Assembly (NCBI RefSeq): GCF_002214185.1
Contig: NZ_CP022161.1
Location: forward strand, 8,439,486 to 8,503,485
Reading direction: 5' to 3'
Source of the DNA: Streptomyces capitiformicae
GTDB lineage: Bacteria; Actinomycetota; Actinomycetes; Streptomycetales; Streptomycetaceae
DNA: 64,000 nucleotides
Part shown: positions 43,828 to 52,307 of the stretch, one piece after another
Layout of the letters: every line of letters begins with the position of its first letter
How positions within the stretch are numbered: the first letter of the stretch is position 1
Program-made: the position numbers and the translations under genes
Notes under the pieces: model-generated
Told to the model about the DNA's origin: nothing
What the model saw: the letters and a program-made list of their open reading frames with translations, nothing else
Databases searched by the model: none

Positions 43828-46284
43828 TCACGCCGCGACCGGAACCTCCACCTCCGCCGGGGCGAGGGCCAGGTCCAGGACCTGGCGGACGTCGGTGACG
43901 GTGTGGACGTCGAGCTTGTCGAGGACCTCGGCGGGGACGTCGTCCAGGTCGGGCTCGTTGCGCTTGGGGATGACGACGGTGGTGACGCCGGCCCGGTGCG
44001 CGGCGAGCAGCTTCTGCTTGACGCCGCCGATGGGCAGGACCCGCCCGGTCAGCGAGACCTCACCGGTCATCGCCACGTCCGTACGCACGAGCCGGCCGGA
44101 GAGGAGCGAGGCGAGAGCCGTCGTCATGGTGATACCGGCACTCGGCCCGTCCTTGGGCACGGCCCCCGCCGGGAAGTGGATGTGCACGCCCCGGTCCTTG
44201 AGGTCGGCGACGGGCAGCTCCAGCTCGGCGCCGTGCGAGCGCAGGAAGGAGAGCGCGATCTGCGCGGACTCCTTCATCACGTCGCCCAGCTGTCCGGTGA
44301 GCGTCAGCCCCGCCGCGCCCGTCTCCGGATCGGCCAGCGACGCCTCGACGTACAGCACGTCGCCACCCGCCCCGGTGACCGCGAGCCCGGTCGCGACACC
44401 CGGCACGGCCGTACGCCGCTCCGCCGGATCCTGGGCCGATTCGGGCACATGGTGCGGGCGCCCGATGAGGCCGCGCAGATCGCCGTCCGTGATGGTGAAC
44501 GGCAGCTCCCGCTCGCCCAGTTCGTGCTGGGCGGCCACCTTGCGCAGCAGCCGCGCGACGGCCCGCTCCAGGTTCCGCACACCAGCCTCGCGCGTGTACT
44601 CACCGGCGAGCTTGCGCAGCGCGCTCTCGTCGAGGGCGACCTCGTCGGCGCCGAGCCCGGCCCGATCCAACTGCCGCGGCAGCAGGTGATCCCGGGCGAT
44701 GACGACCTTCTCGTCCTCCGTGTACCCGTCCAGCCGCACCAGCTCCATCCGGTCGAGCAACGCCTCCGGAATCGCCTCCAGCACATTGGCCGTGGCGAGG
44801 AAGACGACATCGCTCAGGTCCAGCTCCACCTCCAGGTAGTGGTCCCGGAAGGTGTGGTTCTGGGCGGGGTCGAGCACTTCGAGCAGCGCGGCCGCCGGGT
44901 CGCCCCGGAAGTCGGACCCGACCTTGTCGATCTCGTCGAGCAGGACGACGGGGTTCATGGACCCGGCCTCCTTGATCGCCCGCACGATACGGCCGGGCAG
45001 GGCCCCGACGTACGTACGCCGATGCCCGCGGATCTCCGCCTCGTCGCGCACGCCACCGAGCGCGACCCGTACGAACTTCCGCCCCATGGCGTGCGCCACG
45101 GACTCCCCGAGGCTGGTCTTGCCGACACCGGGCGGCCCGACGAGGGCGAGCACGGCACCGCCCGCCCGTCGCCCACCACCACCCTCAACCGAGGCGCTTC
45201 GCGCGGCCCCCTGGTTGAGCCGCCCACCGACGACGTCCAGCCCCCGGTCGGCACGCCGCTTGCGCACGGCGAGGTACTCGGTGATGCGCTCCTTCACGTC
45301 CTCAAGACCGGCGTGCTCGGCGTCGAGAACACCCTTCGCGCCCTGGATGTCGTACGCGTCCTGGGTCCGCTCGTTCCAAGGGAGTTCGAGGATGGTGTCG
45401 AGCCAGGTCCGGATCCATCCGCCCTCGGGTGACTGGTCACTGGACCGCTCCAGCTTGTCGACCTCCTTGAGGGCGGCCTCGCGGACCTTCTCGGGCAGGT
45501 CGGCGGCCTCGACGCGGGCCCGGTAGTCGTCGGACTCCTCGCCCTCCTTCTCCCCGTTCAGCTCGCGCAGTTCCTTGCGCACGGCTTCGAGCTGACGCCG
45601 CAGCAGGAACTCCCGCTGCTGCTTGTCGACGCCCTCCTGGACGTCCTTGGCGATGGTCTCCGCGACGTCCTGCTCGGCGAGGTGGTCGCGCAGCTGCTGC
45701 GTGGCGAGCTTCAGCCGGGCGATCGGGTCGCCGGTCTCCAACAGCTGGATCTTCTGCTCGGTGGTGAGGAAGGGCGAGTACCCGGAGTTGTCGGCGAGCG
45801 CGGACACATCGTCGATGGCCTGCACCCGGTCCACGACCTGCCAGGCACCACGCTTGCGCAGCCAGCTGGTGGCAAGTGCCTTGTACTCCTTGACGAGTTC
45901 GGCGACATGCCCGGGCAACGGCTCGGGCACGCTCACCTCGACCCGGGTCCCCTCGACCCACAGCGCGGCCCCCGGCCCGGTGGTCCCGGCCCCGATCCGC
46001 ACGCGGCTGCGGGCCCGGACGAGCGCCCCCGGATCCCCGTCGGCAAGCCTCCCGACCTGCTCGACGGTTCCGAGCACGCCGATACTCGCGTACGCCCCGT
46101 CGACCCGCGGCACCAACAGCACCTTCGGCTTCCCGGGCTCCGTCCGCGCCGCCGCCTGAGCTGCCTCCACCGCGGCCCGTACATCCGTGTCATTGAGGTC
46201 CAGCGGCACCACCATGCCGGGCAGCACGACCTCTTCGTCGAGCGGCAGTACGGGCAGGGTGAGCGGTGCGGACGTCGAAGCCAT
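43828..46284 (-). CDS. lon: ATP-dependent protease Lon
   Basis: 818 residues. N-terminal substrate-recognition domain LPVLPLDEEVVLPGMVVPLD; coiled-coil DVQEGVDKQQREFLLRRQLE; AAA+ module with Walker A GPPGVGKTS and Walker B VVLLDEIDKVG; C-terminal protease with the catalytic serine in PKDGPSAGIT and lysine in GGVKQKLLAAHRAG. It degrades misfolded and regulatory proteins in the cytoplasm. ATG 46284 follows GAGGGAGAG. A HAIR operator just upstream indicates HspR repression and heat induction, as reported for Streptomyces lon. Confidence 0.97.
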   Translation of the reverse strand: MASTSAPLTLPVLPLDEEVVLPGMVVPLDLNDTDVRAAVEAAQAAARTEPGKPKVLLVPRVDGAYASIGVLGTVEQVGRLADGDPGALVRARSRVRIGAGTTGPGAALWVEGTRVEVSVPEPLPGHVAELVKEYKALATSWLRKRGAWQVVDRVQAIDDVSALADNSGYSPFLTTEQKIQLLETGDPIARLKLATQQLRDHLAEQDVAETIAKDVQEGVDKQQREFLLRRQLEAVRKELRELNGEKEGEESDDYRARVEAADLPEKVREAALKEVDKLERSSDQSPEGGWIRTWLDTILELPWNERTQDAYDIQGAKGVLDAEHAGLEDVKERITEYLAVRKRRADRGLDVVGGRLNQGAARSASVEGGGGRRAGGAVLALVGPPGVGKTSLGESVAHAMGRKFVRVALGGVRDEAEIRGHRRTYVGALPGRIVRAIKEAGSMNPVVLLDEIDKVGSDFRGDPAAALLEVLDPAQNHTFRDHYLEVELDLSDVVFLATANVLEAIPEALLDRMELVRLDGYTEDEKVVIARDHLLPRQLDRAGLGADEVALDESALRKLAGEYTREAGVRNLERAVARLLRKVAAQHELGERELPFTITDGDLRGLIGRPHHVPESAQDPAERRTAVPGVATGLAVTGAGGDVLYVEASLADPETGAAGLTLTGQLGDVMKESAQIALSFLRSHGAELELPVADLKDRGVHIHFPAGAVPKDGPSAGITMTTALASLLSGRLVRTDVAMTGEVSLTGRVLPIGGVKQKLLAAHRAGVTTVVIPKRNEPDLDDVPAEVLDKLDVHTVTDVRQVLDLALAPAEVEVPVAA

Positions 46285-46306
46285 GATCTCTCCCTCGGCA
46301 GTCAAG

Positions 46307-46325
46307 TTGAGCTATGTCGACTCAA
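46307..46325. promoter_or_regulatory. HAIR operator (HspR site) upstream of lon
   Basis: TTGAGC, a 7-base spacer TATGTCG and ACTCAA match the HAIR consensus CTTGAGT-N7-ACTCAAG at the core and exact spacing. It is 23 bases upstream of the lon ATG. HspR binding to HAIR sites represses the dnaK, clpB and lon genes of Streptomyces outside heat shock. Confidence 0.88.
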
Positions 46326-46464
46326 TGCACATGAGCGTCGAGATGTTCCCCGGGGCTGACGGCGTTCGCTGTGGGCGATCACCGCGGCGACCCCCATGGG
46401 GCCACGCACGTAATACCCTCTAGGCACATTCATCTCTTACAATCTACAACCACGGGGTGGCAAG

Positions 46465-47109
46465 GTGGACCAAATCGTGCGGGCCTGGGTCGACGGATGG
46501 GTCGTCTCGCGCGGGGCGGCACCGCCGATGGTGGAGCCCTGGGGCTGCACGATCGACGTGGGAACCCCCACCCACGTGACCCGCCACGTCTTCGGCGCGA
46601 CGCGCGGCGGGGTCGAGGAGGCGACGGTCCGGAAGGTGGCACAGGCCGTGACCGGGCCTGGGGTGTGGCTGAAGATCTTCGAGGAACCGGAACGGGTCGC
46701 CCCCTGGTTGGGTGAGGGCTGGTGGATCGATCCCGAGCCGGGCTGTCTGATGTCCGTACACCTGACGGCGCGGGAGGCCGCCCCGCCCCTGCCCGACGGC
46801 TACCGGCTGCGCTCCTGGTCCCGCGGCGGCGTGACCCGCGCGCTCATCGCCGCGCCGGACGGCTCCTGGGCCGCGCGGGGCCAGATCGCCCCCACCGGGG
46901 CGACCGCGGTCGTCGACCAGATAGAAACGTCCCCGAACCACCGCCGCCGCGGCCTCGGCACACTGGTGATGCACACCCTCACCCGGGCCGCCCTCGAACA
47001 AGGAGCGGAGACAGGGGTGTTGGGCGGCACACCGGAGGGCCGAGCCCTGTACGAGTCACTGGGCTGGACGGTGACGGCACCACTGACGAGCGCGAGGTTC
47101 ACAGGCTGA
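46465..47109 (+). CDS. GNAT-family N-acetyltransferase
   Basis: 214 residues. The N-terminal half is a diverged region (RAWVDGWVVSRGAAPPMVEP). The C-terminal half is a GNAT fold with the acetyl-CoA pyrophosphate loop in ETSPNHRRRGLGTLVMHTL and the family ending VLGGTPEGRALYESLGWTV. Acceptor substrate unknown. GTG 46465 is the only in-frame start before the conserved N-terminus. It stands alone, divergent from lon. Confidence 0.88.
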   Translation: MDQIVRAWVDGWVVSRGAAPPMVEPWGCTIDVGTPTHVTRHVFGATRGGVEEATVRKVAQAVTGPGVWLKIFEEPERVAPWLGEGWWIDPEPGCLMSVHLTAREAAPPLPDGYRLRSWSRGGVTRALIAAPDGSWAARGQIAPTGATAVVDQIETSPNHRRRGLGTLVMHTLTRAALEQGAETGVLGGTPEGRALYESLGWTVTAPLTSARFTG

Positions 47110-47511
47110 CCCGAGGCGAGGCGTACACCGCTGCTCCGCGGGGCGGCGAGCTACGGAGGAAAGGCCGACCCGCTCGTGGAAGCGACTCGCACAACCCCCT
47201 CCGGAGGCCTACGGCTGCCCCTGATCAGGAACCGGTCGGGTACTAGCGCCAGGGCCTGTCGTTTGGATCACGCCTGGGCCGCGGGGCGTGGCACGCACAC
47301 CGGCAGCATCAAGGCGCCGTAGCCCGAAGCCGGCGCGATCCCTAGGTGTGCAGTTGCTCGCGGTGGCAACGTCGCGCTCCCCCAGTCCGAGAACCTGAGG
47401 CGCCTGCGGCGACGTGGCCGTCCCCTCCTCCGGCCGCGCCGCCTTCCTCGGCCCGCTGGAGGCGCTCGACACGGCCGGCGGCTACGCGGCCGTCGTGGCG
47501 GCCCGAGCCGC
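47110..47511. other. Intergenic region with a probable insertion-sequence end and gene scrap
   Basis: 402 bases without an intact gene. AGGGCCTGTCGTTTGGATCA at 47251-47270 looks like the terminal repeat of a Streptomyces IS5-type element, but no transposase accompanies it. A short plus-strand stretch ending at 47515 (AAFLGPLEALDTAGGYAAVV) reads like the end of a lost protein. Both are weak calls from pattern alone. Confidence 0.35.
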
Positions 47512-48258
47512 CTAAGCCCTCCAGCGCCGCATCACCGGCCACATGGCGACCCCGATCGCCAGCGCCAGCAGATGCCCCCAGTTCGTCATCGGATCCGTGA
47601 AGGCGATCAGGTCGTCCACCAGCATCCCGCCGACCGACACCACAATCGGCCACCGCGACCACGGCGACAGCACCCCCGCCAACGCCCCGACGCTCGCCGC
47701 CACCCCGAAGCTGATCCCGTAGTCGAGACGGTGGAGGGAGGTCCCGTGCAGGTGACCGACCGCCACCGCCAGGCCCACCGGAACCTCGGTCGCGAGCGTG
47801 GCCAGTACGTGCCCCAGCAGGAAGACCCCGGCCGTACGCCACCCTCCGATCCGGCGTTCCAGCGCGGTCAGGACCAGCAGACAAGCGAGGAAGTACGGCG
47901 AACCGATCCCGCCCGCGACCCACAGCGCACTCGCGAACAGCACCAGCACAGGGCTCTGCACCAAGTGCGCCACGTCCGTGCTGGACCCCTGGTGCAGGGC
48001 GTGCACCAGGGCGGGGTCGGCGTACTCGGCCACGATCGAGGTGATCACCAGGACGGTCGCGTACGAGAAGGTGAAGGGCGTGCCCCGGGGAGCGGGGACC
48101 AGTCGCCAGGGGCGCGGGAGCGTGCGCCGGCGTGGGGACGGGGTGGGGCGGACGGGCGCCGCACCGGGCGGCCGAGGGATCCCGTCGAGGACAGGCCCGG
48201 TGACCGACGGCGTCGCGTCAGCCCCACCAGCCCCCTCCGCGGTCTCCACGGCGTCCAC
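47512..48258 (-). CDS. Rhomboid-like membrane protein
   Basis: 248 residues from GTG 48258, which follows GGAAGGGG; an ATG at 48306 would add 16 residues. After a basic/proline-rich head come about five membrane segments: YATVLVITSIVAEYADPALV, PVLVLFASALWVAGGIGSPY, a TM with RRIGGWRTAGVFLLGHVLAT, LDYGISFGVAASVGALAGVL and NWGHLLALAIGVAMW. The serine in GISFG and the late histidine match rhomboid catalytic positions, but GxSG is not intact (Phe follows Ser), so protease activity is uncertain. It belongs to the actinobacterial rhomboid-like group. Confidence 0.75.
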   Translation of the reverse strand: MDAVETAEGAGGADATPSVTGPVLDGIPRPPGAAPVRPTPSPRRRTLPRPWRLVPAPRGTPFTFSYATVLVITSIVAEYADPALVHALHQGSSTDVAHLVQSPVLVLFASALWVAGGIGSPYFLACLLVLTALERRIGGWRTAGVFLLGHVLATLATEVPVGLAVAVGHLHGTSLHRLDYGISFGVAASVGALAGVLSPWSRWPIVVSVGGMLVDDLIAFTDPMTNWGHLLALAIGVAMWPVMRRWRA

Positions 48259-48448
48259 GATGAAGCGCCCCTTCCGTTTCACCCCACTCTCAACGCCCCT
48301 GCCCATCCCAGTCTGTGACCCCTACCACCCACCACCCGATTCGCAGGCAACCGACAGCCTTACGGGACATCCCGTCTCATCCCCCGCAACACTCGCTCCG
48401 CATAAGCCCGAAACCGCCCCGCCATGTCGAACCGTTCCTAAAGACTGA

Positions 48449-48958
<510 letters not shown>

Positions 48959-49313
48959 AACAAGATCACCGGACTCTACGAAACTCGTGCAGCTCACTCG
49001 GCCGGTTGCCTCCTGCCTGGTGGCGCCCACCTCACAGACGAGGCCAGCTCCGGCCCAGAAAAGTGAAACGGCCTGCTGGGACGGGTGCCTTTCTCGTTGT
49101 CCTGGATGCAAACATGCAGGTGAGCGAGGGCTGCCTTTTGCGGAAAACCCCATTACGTGACTGCGTCCCGCGTATGTCCCAGGCAGAGCAATTCCACGGG
49201 ATCGGACAAATGGGATTTCATTGGTCTTGGACTGCAAGGATCCAGGTCGGAGCATCCAGGTGGTGTAGCGATCACGGCGAGGTAGGCCGTTGCTGTTTTG
49301 GCATGCACAGGAA
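48959..49313. other. Intergenic region, nothing recognised
   Basis: 355 bases between the transposase fragment and the tRNA-Arg terminator. GACTCTACGAAACTCGTGCA at 48972-48991 may be part of the IS3 element end. No coding pattern, tRNA or convincing hairpin was found. Confidence 0.4.
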
Positions 49314-49347
49314 AGGCCCTGACCGGCGTTTCCGCTGGTCAGGGCCT
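49314..49347 (-). terminator. Terminator hairpin downstream of tRNA-Arg
   Basis: AGGCCCTGACCGGC (49314-49327) pairs with GCTGGTCAGGGCCT (49334-49347), 13 of 14 positions, with a short loop. On the minus strand it follows the tRNA 3' end by 10 bases and is followed by a short U-rich tract. It terminated transcription of the original chromosomal tRNA-Arg gene. Confidence 0.8.
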
Positions 49348-49357
49348 AAATTTCGGG

Positions 49358-49398
49358 TGCCCCCGGCAGGATTCGAACCTGCGCACACGGCTCCGGAG
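49358..49398 (-). other. 3' fragment of tRNA-Arg(CCG): attachment site of the integrated element
   Basis: On the minus strand this reads CTCCGGA (anticodon loop, anticodon CCG), GCCG, a short variable loop, then the T-arm GCAGG-TTCGAAT-CCTGC and acceptor CGGGGGC with discriminator A. The 5' half (D-arm and 5' acceptor) is replaced by unrelated sequence. A tRNA 3' half abutting its own terminator, with foreign DNA on the other side, is the standard mark of integration by a tyrosine-recombinase element. The intact tRNA copy should lie at the other end, beyond 64 kb. Confidence 0.85.
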
Positions 49399-49856
49399 GG
49401 CCTGTGCGACCTACGCATTCCAGCAGATCAGAGCTTCGCGGGCAGCATCGATGGGCTCATCGGTCCATGAATGGTCCGCAGGCGTCCGCCCGTTGCTGGG
49501 CCGCTTCCAGCCGAACCTGATCCCGCCGCCGATGGTGTTCGCATGCCGGATCACCACTCTGGAGCGATACCAGCCAGGGTCAATAACCACAGGGGAACCC
49601 GGGCTGCCATGCCCCTGTGCTCCGGTCTGCACCGTTCATCCGTATCGAGACGTGCTGCACGCCGAGGTAGCACTCACGCTAAATCAAACAGATGATCTAT
49701 TTGGGGAGCCATCTCAGGCCGTTGTCAGTGGCGGGCCGTAGCATCAGTTGATGACGCTCCTGCCGCACATGCACACAGCAGACGCATGCTTTACAGCCGG
49801 GGTCGACCAAGAGAAAATGTGCAGCGGTGGGCAGTCCAAAAAATCAGGGGGAAGTT
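49399..49856. other. Element-internal region next to att site, no gene recognised
   Basis: 458 bases between the att fragment and the first cargo gene. Only short open frames without family resemblance are present. The last 120 bases are A/T-richer (TAAATCAAACAGATGATCTA) and probably contain the promoter of the nuclease gene at 49857. Confidence 0.4.
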
Positions 49857-51350
49857 ATGGCACGCGTCTCCGAATATTACAATCTCGGACGAACCCAAGG
49901 AACGCTTGATTTTGTAGACGTGGACACCGTAAATGATATTCGGGTGTACGTGGACCCCGGGTTGATTCGGTATCTTGAGGACGACTGGGGCAAGCAATGC
50001 CTTAAAATGCTCGAAACCTTCTTTGATAGCGTCCTTGATTCCGTTCGCTCGAACGATAAGCGGCGAACGGTTTCCCTCCTCAGTCAACTTCGCGAACCTA
50101 ATGAGACACACCTGGGGATCTCGCGTGGGGCAAGTGCAGGCAGGGGTTTCGGAACTAAAATGGGAGCTGCATTCGCGGAGAAGCTCGCGGAAAGCGAAGC
50201 TGCAAGAACAGGGCTGATTCAAGATCTTGAAGATACCGCGTTTTTCATTGATGGTGTCGACATGGACATCGTCTCCGATATCACGACTAATATTATCCGC
50301 GGACCTCTCATTATCTACACCCAGCAGATGGCAGAACTTTTCGGCATCCCCTTGGAGCAGGATGTCGTGAGCGGACCAGTTTGGAACCCCAACACCTTGG
50401 AGTGGGAGAACGGTTTTACGGAACTGCCGACTCCCGATGGAAACAAGCTGCTTCTGGTTCCCAAGATGATCGTGCGCCGCTCCATGCACATGAATCGCAG
50501 TGAGTACTACCGTCACCACCTGGTGCCAGTACTCCAGGAGGAGGAAGCCAAGATTGCTCTTAGGGGGCTTACGGATACCGTTCGCTCACGCGGGAAAGTC
50601 GCGGTCACCAAAAAGCAGATCAAGGAGAAATACGGCAGCACAAAGCCTGACGTCACACGCGAATCACTTAAACGGCCATCCGTGTACGAGCACTACCGGG
50701 CCATCAAGAGGGAGATTCCTCCTCAGCCACTTTCTCACAGAGAACTGTCTGACACGGCAGACTCACCGATGCCTGATTACGAGCAACTGCTGCAAGCGGT
50801 TCTAGATGTTCCGCCCGGCAAGCCGGATGCGACGCGCTATCATGACGCCGTCGAGTCCCTTCTAACTGCCATCTTCTATCCCTCGCTCTCCATGTCGGAT
50901 AAGGAGACTGAGATCCATGATGGGCGCAAGCGGATCGACATCTCATATACGAATACCGCGAGAGACGGCTTCTTCAAGTACCTCATTCGACACAGAATTC
51001 AAAGCCGCTATGTGTTTGTCGAGTGTAAAAACTACGGCAAAGACGTCACTAATCCAGAACTTGATCAACTCTCCTCTCGATTTTCGACGCTTCGCGGCGA
51101 GTTCGGAATCCTAGCTTGCCGTGCATTCAAAGACAAGGAACTTTTTCTCCGCCGCTGCCGCGACACTGCGAGGGATGGGCGTGGTTATGTCATTGCCCTC
51201 GATGATGAGGATCTGAAAAGGCTTGTAGCGGACGTTCTGGCCGCCGTGAAGCCTGCCCCCGTCGACCTGGACGATCCCGACCCTGCGCCTGTCCGTCCTG
51301 TGTCTGACTATCCGCTGCTCCATGAGCGGCTCAAACAACTGCACGGTTAG
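49857..51350 (+). CDS. Putative defence nuclease with C-terminal PD-(D/E)XK (Mrr-like) domain
   Basis: 497 residues. AGGGGGAAG precedes ATG 49857. The N-terminal 330 residues (DFVDVDTVNDIRVYVDPGLI; SLLSQLREPNETHLGISRGA; VDMDIVSDITTNIIRGPLII) match no fold I can name and include a long helical stretch. The C-terminal 150 residues carry a restriction-like core: DGRKRIDISYTN, then YVFVECKNYGKDV (D...ExK) and LGILACR-like strand GEFGILACRAF. It would therefore cut DNA, probably under control of the N-terminal sensor. Composition differs from the chromosome (many A/T-ending codons). It is the cargo gene closest to att. Start and reading frame are firm; function is inferred. Confidence 0.72.
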   Translation: MARVSEYYNLGRTQGTLDFVDVDTVNDIRVYVDPGLIRYLEDDWGKQCLKMLETFFDSVLDSVRSNDKRRTVSLLSQLREPNETHLGISRGASAGRGFGTKMGAAFAEKLAESEAARTGLIQDLEDTAFFIDGVDMDIVSDITTNIIRGPLIIYTQQMAELFGIPLEQDVVSGPVWNPNTLEWENGFTELPTPDGNKLLLVPKMIVRRSMHMNRSEYYRHHLVPVLQEEEAKIALRGLTDTVRSRGKVAVTKKQIKEKYGSTKPDVTRESLKRPSVYEHYRAIKREIPPQPLSHRELSDTADSPMPDYEQLLQAVLDVPPGKPDATRYHDAVESLLTAIFYPSLSMSDKETEIHDGRKRIDISYTNTARDGFFKYLIRHRIQSRYVFVECKNYGKDVTNPELDQLSSRFSTLRGEFGILACRAFKDKELFLRRCRDTARDGRGYVIALDDEDLKRLVADVLAAVKPAPVDLDDPDPAPVRPVSDYPLLHERLKQLHG

Positions 51351-51696
51351 GTCGCCGCCCTCCGACGCCCAACATTGACAGCGGCTAACACAATGGGCCG
51401 AGTTATTGGTGGGCGGAGGTGGGCATGAGGTTGGCGGAGTCTCAATGACCAAGTCAAGCCGGCGGGGCGCCGTCTGTGAGCTAAGACGGCGCCCCCTGGC
51501 GGGCCTTGCGTCAAGCTGCCCCTCGATGCGAACTACGGGCGGTACGGTCGCTGAGGTCTGCTGGGCTGGTCAGGCGGCTGCCTCAAGTCGATGACGGATG
51601 CCATCAGTCGCGTTGGTTGCGGTACTTCCGTGCTGTACTGCACACCCGAACGTCGGGCGGGCTGTCCCCTTGACCGCCACTTCTAGTCTGCTGTCC
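51351..51696. other. Intergenic region, nothing recognised
   Basis: 346 bases between the nuclease and a frameshifted membrane-protein gene. Short inverted GGCGGGGCGCCGTC / GACGGCGCCCC sequences around 51462-51497 could form a hairpin (GGGGCGCCGTC with GACGGCGCCCC), a possible terminator for the nuclease gene. No coding sequence is supported. Confidence 0.45.
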
Positions 51697-52138
51697 ATGC
51701 AGTGGACAGCGCTCCTGGCAACCGCTCTTGGCGCGGCCATCGGAATCGTCAGTACCTCCATCGCAGACCGCGCCAGGTGGCGGCGAGATACCTCCGAGCG
51801 GGACCGCGAAGCCCTCCGGACATCGTTCTCGCCCTACGTTGAGGCACTGAAGGAGGCATACGACGCCATCACACATGTCAGCACGGAAGTGGACCGCCCC
51901 ATCGACGAACGCGCGGAAGTGATGCGCATGGTCATAGGCCAACACGGCGTCTACGCGAAGCAGCACCAACTTGAACTCATGGCTCCCCTCGCCGTAACAC
52001 AGCTCGCGCTTGCGGCCGCGCACAAGCTGGCTCGGGGCCACCCGCGATACACCTCAATGCACCTCGGCAAGGCGGGCTTACCGGGAGGCACGGTACGCGC
52101 TCATGGATGCCATGCGGGCCTCCCTTGAACGACGGTGA
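51697..52138 (+). pseudogene. Membrane-anchored hypothetical protein, frameshifted near its 3' end
   Basis: From ATG 51697 the frame encodes an N-terminal membrane helix (LLATALGAAIGIVSTSIADR), then a basic-to-helical cytoplasmic domain (WRRDTSERDREALRTSFSPY; EVMRMVIGQHGVYAKQHQLE). After about 52065 the expected helical end reappears one frame over as AYREARYALMDAMRASLERR, stopping at 52138. In the original frame the tail is unrelated and stops at 52128. One extra base near 52070 (GGCGGGC) explains this. Proteins of this type are common in Streptomyces and of unknown function. The truncation may still leave a stable protein. Confidence 0.65.
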
Positions 52139-52307
52139 GAGGCTCTTGCGGCTGTCGACCTGCGGCGGATCCTTGGCAGCCCCTTCGCCTCACGGGCAAC
52201 GCGCTGGCCAGGAACTCCACAGAGTCAGGTATCCGCGCTTCAGTCCACGAATAGTCCGGAACCTGGGCTCCAACATCCAGGACTACCACTGCCCGGCTGG
52301 TCCATGG

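Noticed and set aside
47251..47270. Possible insertion-sequence terminal repeat AGGGCCTGTCGTTTGGATCA
   Set aside because: No second inverted copy or transposase is found in the neighbourhood, so it is noted only inside the intergenic entry.
49357..49440. Full-length tRNA gene on the minus strand
   Set aside because: The 3' half is canonical, but the sequence beyond the anticodon loop does not form a D-arm or pair with the acceptor, so it is a fragment.
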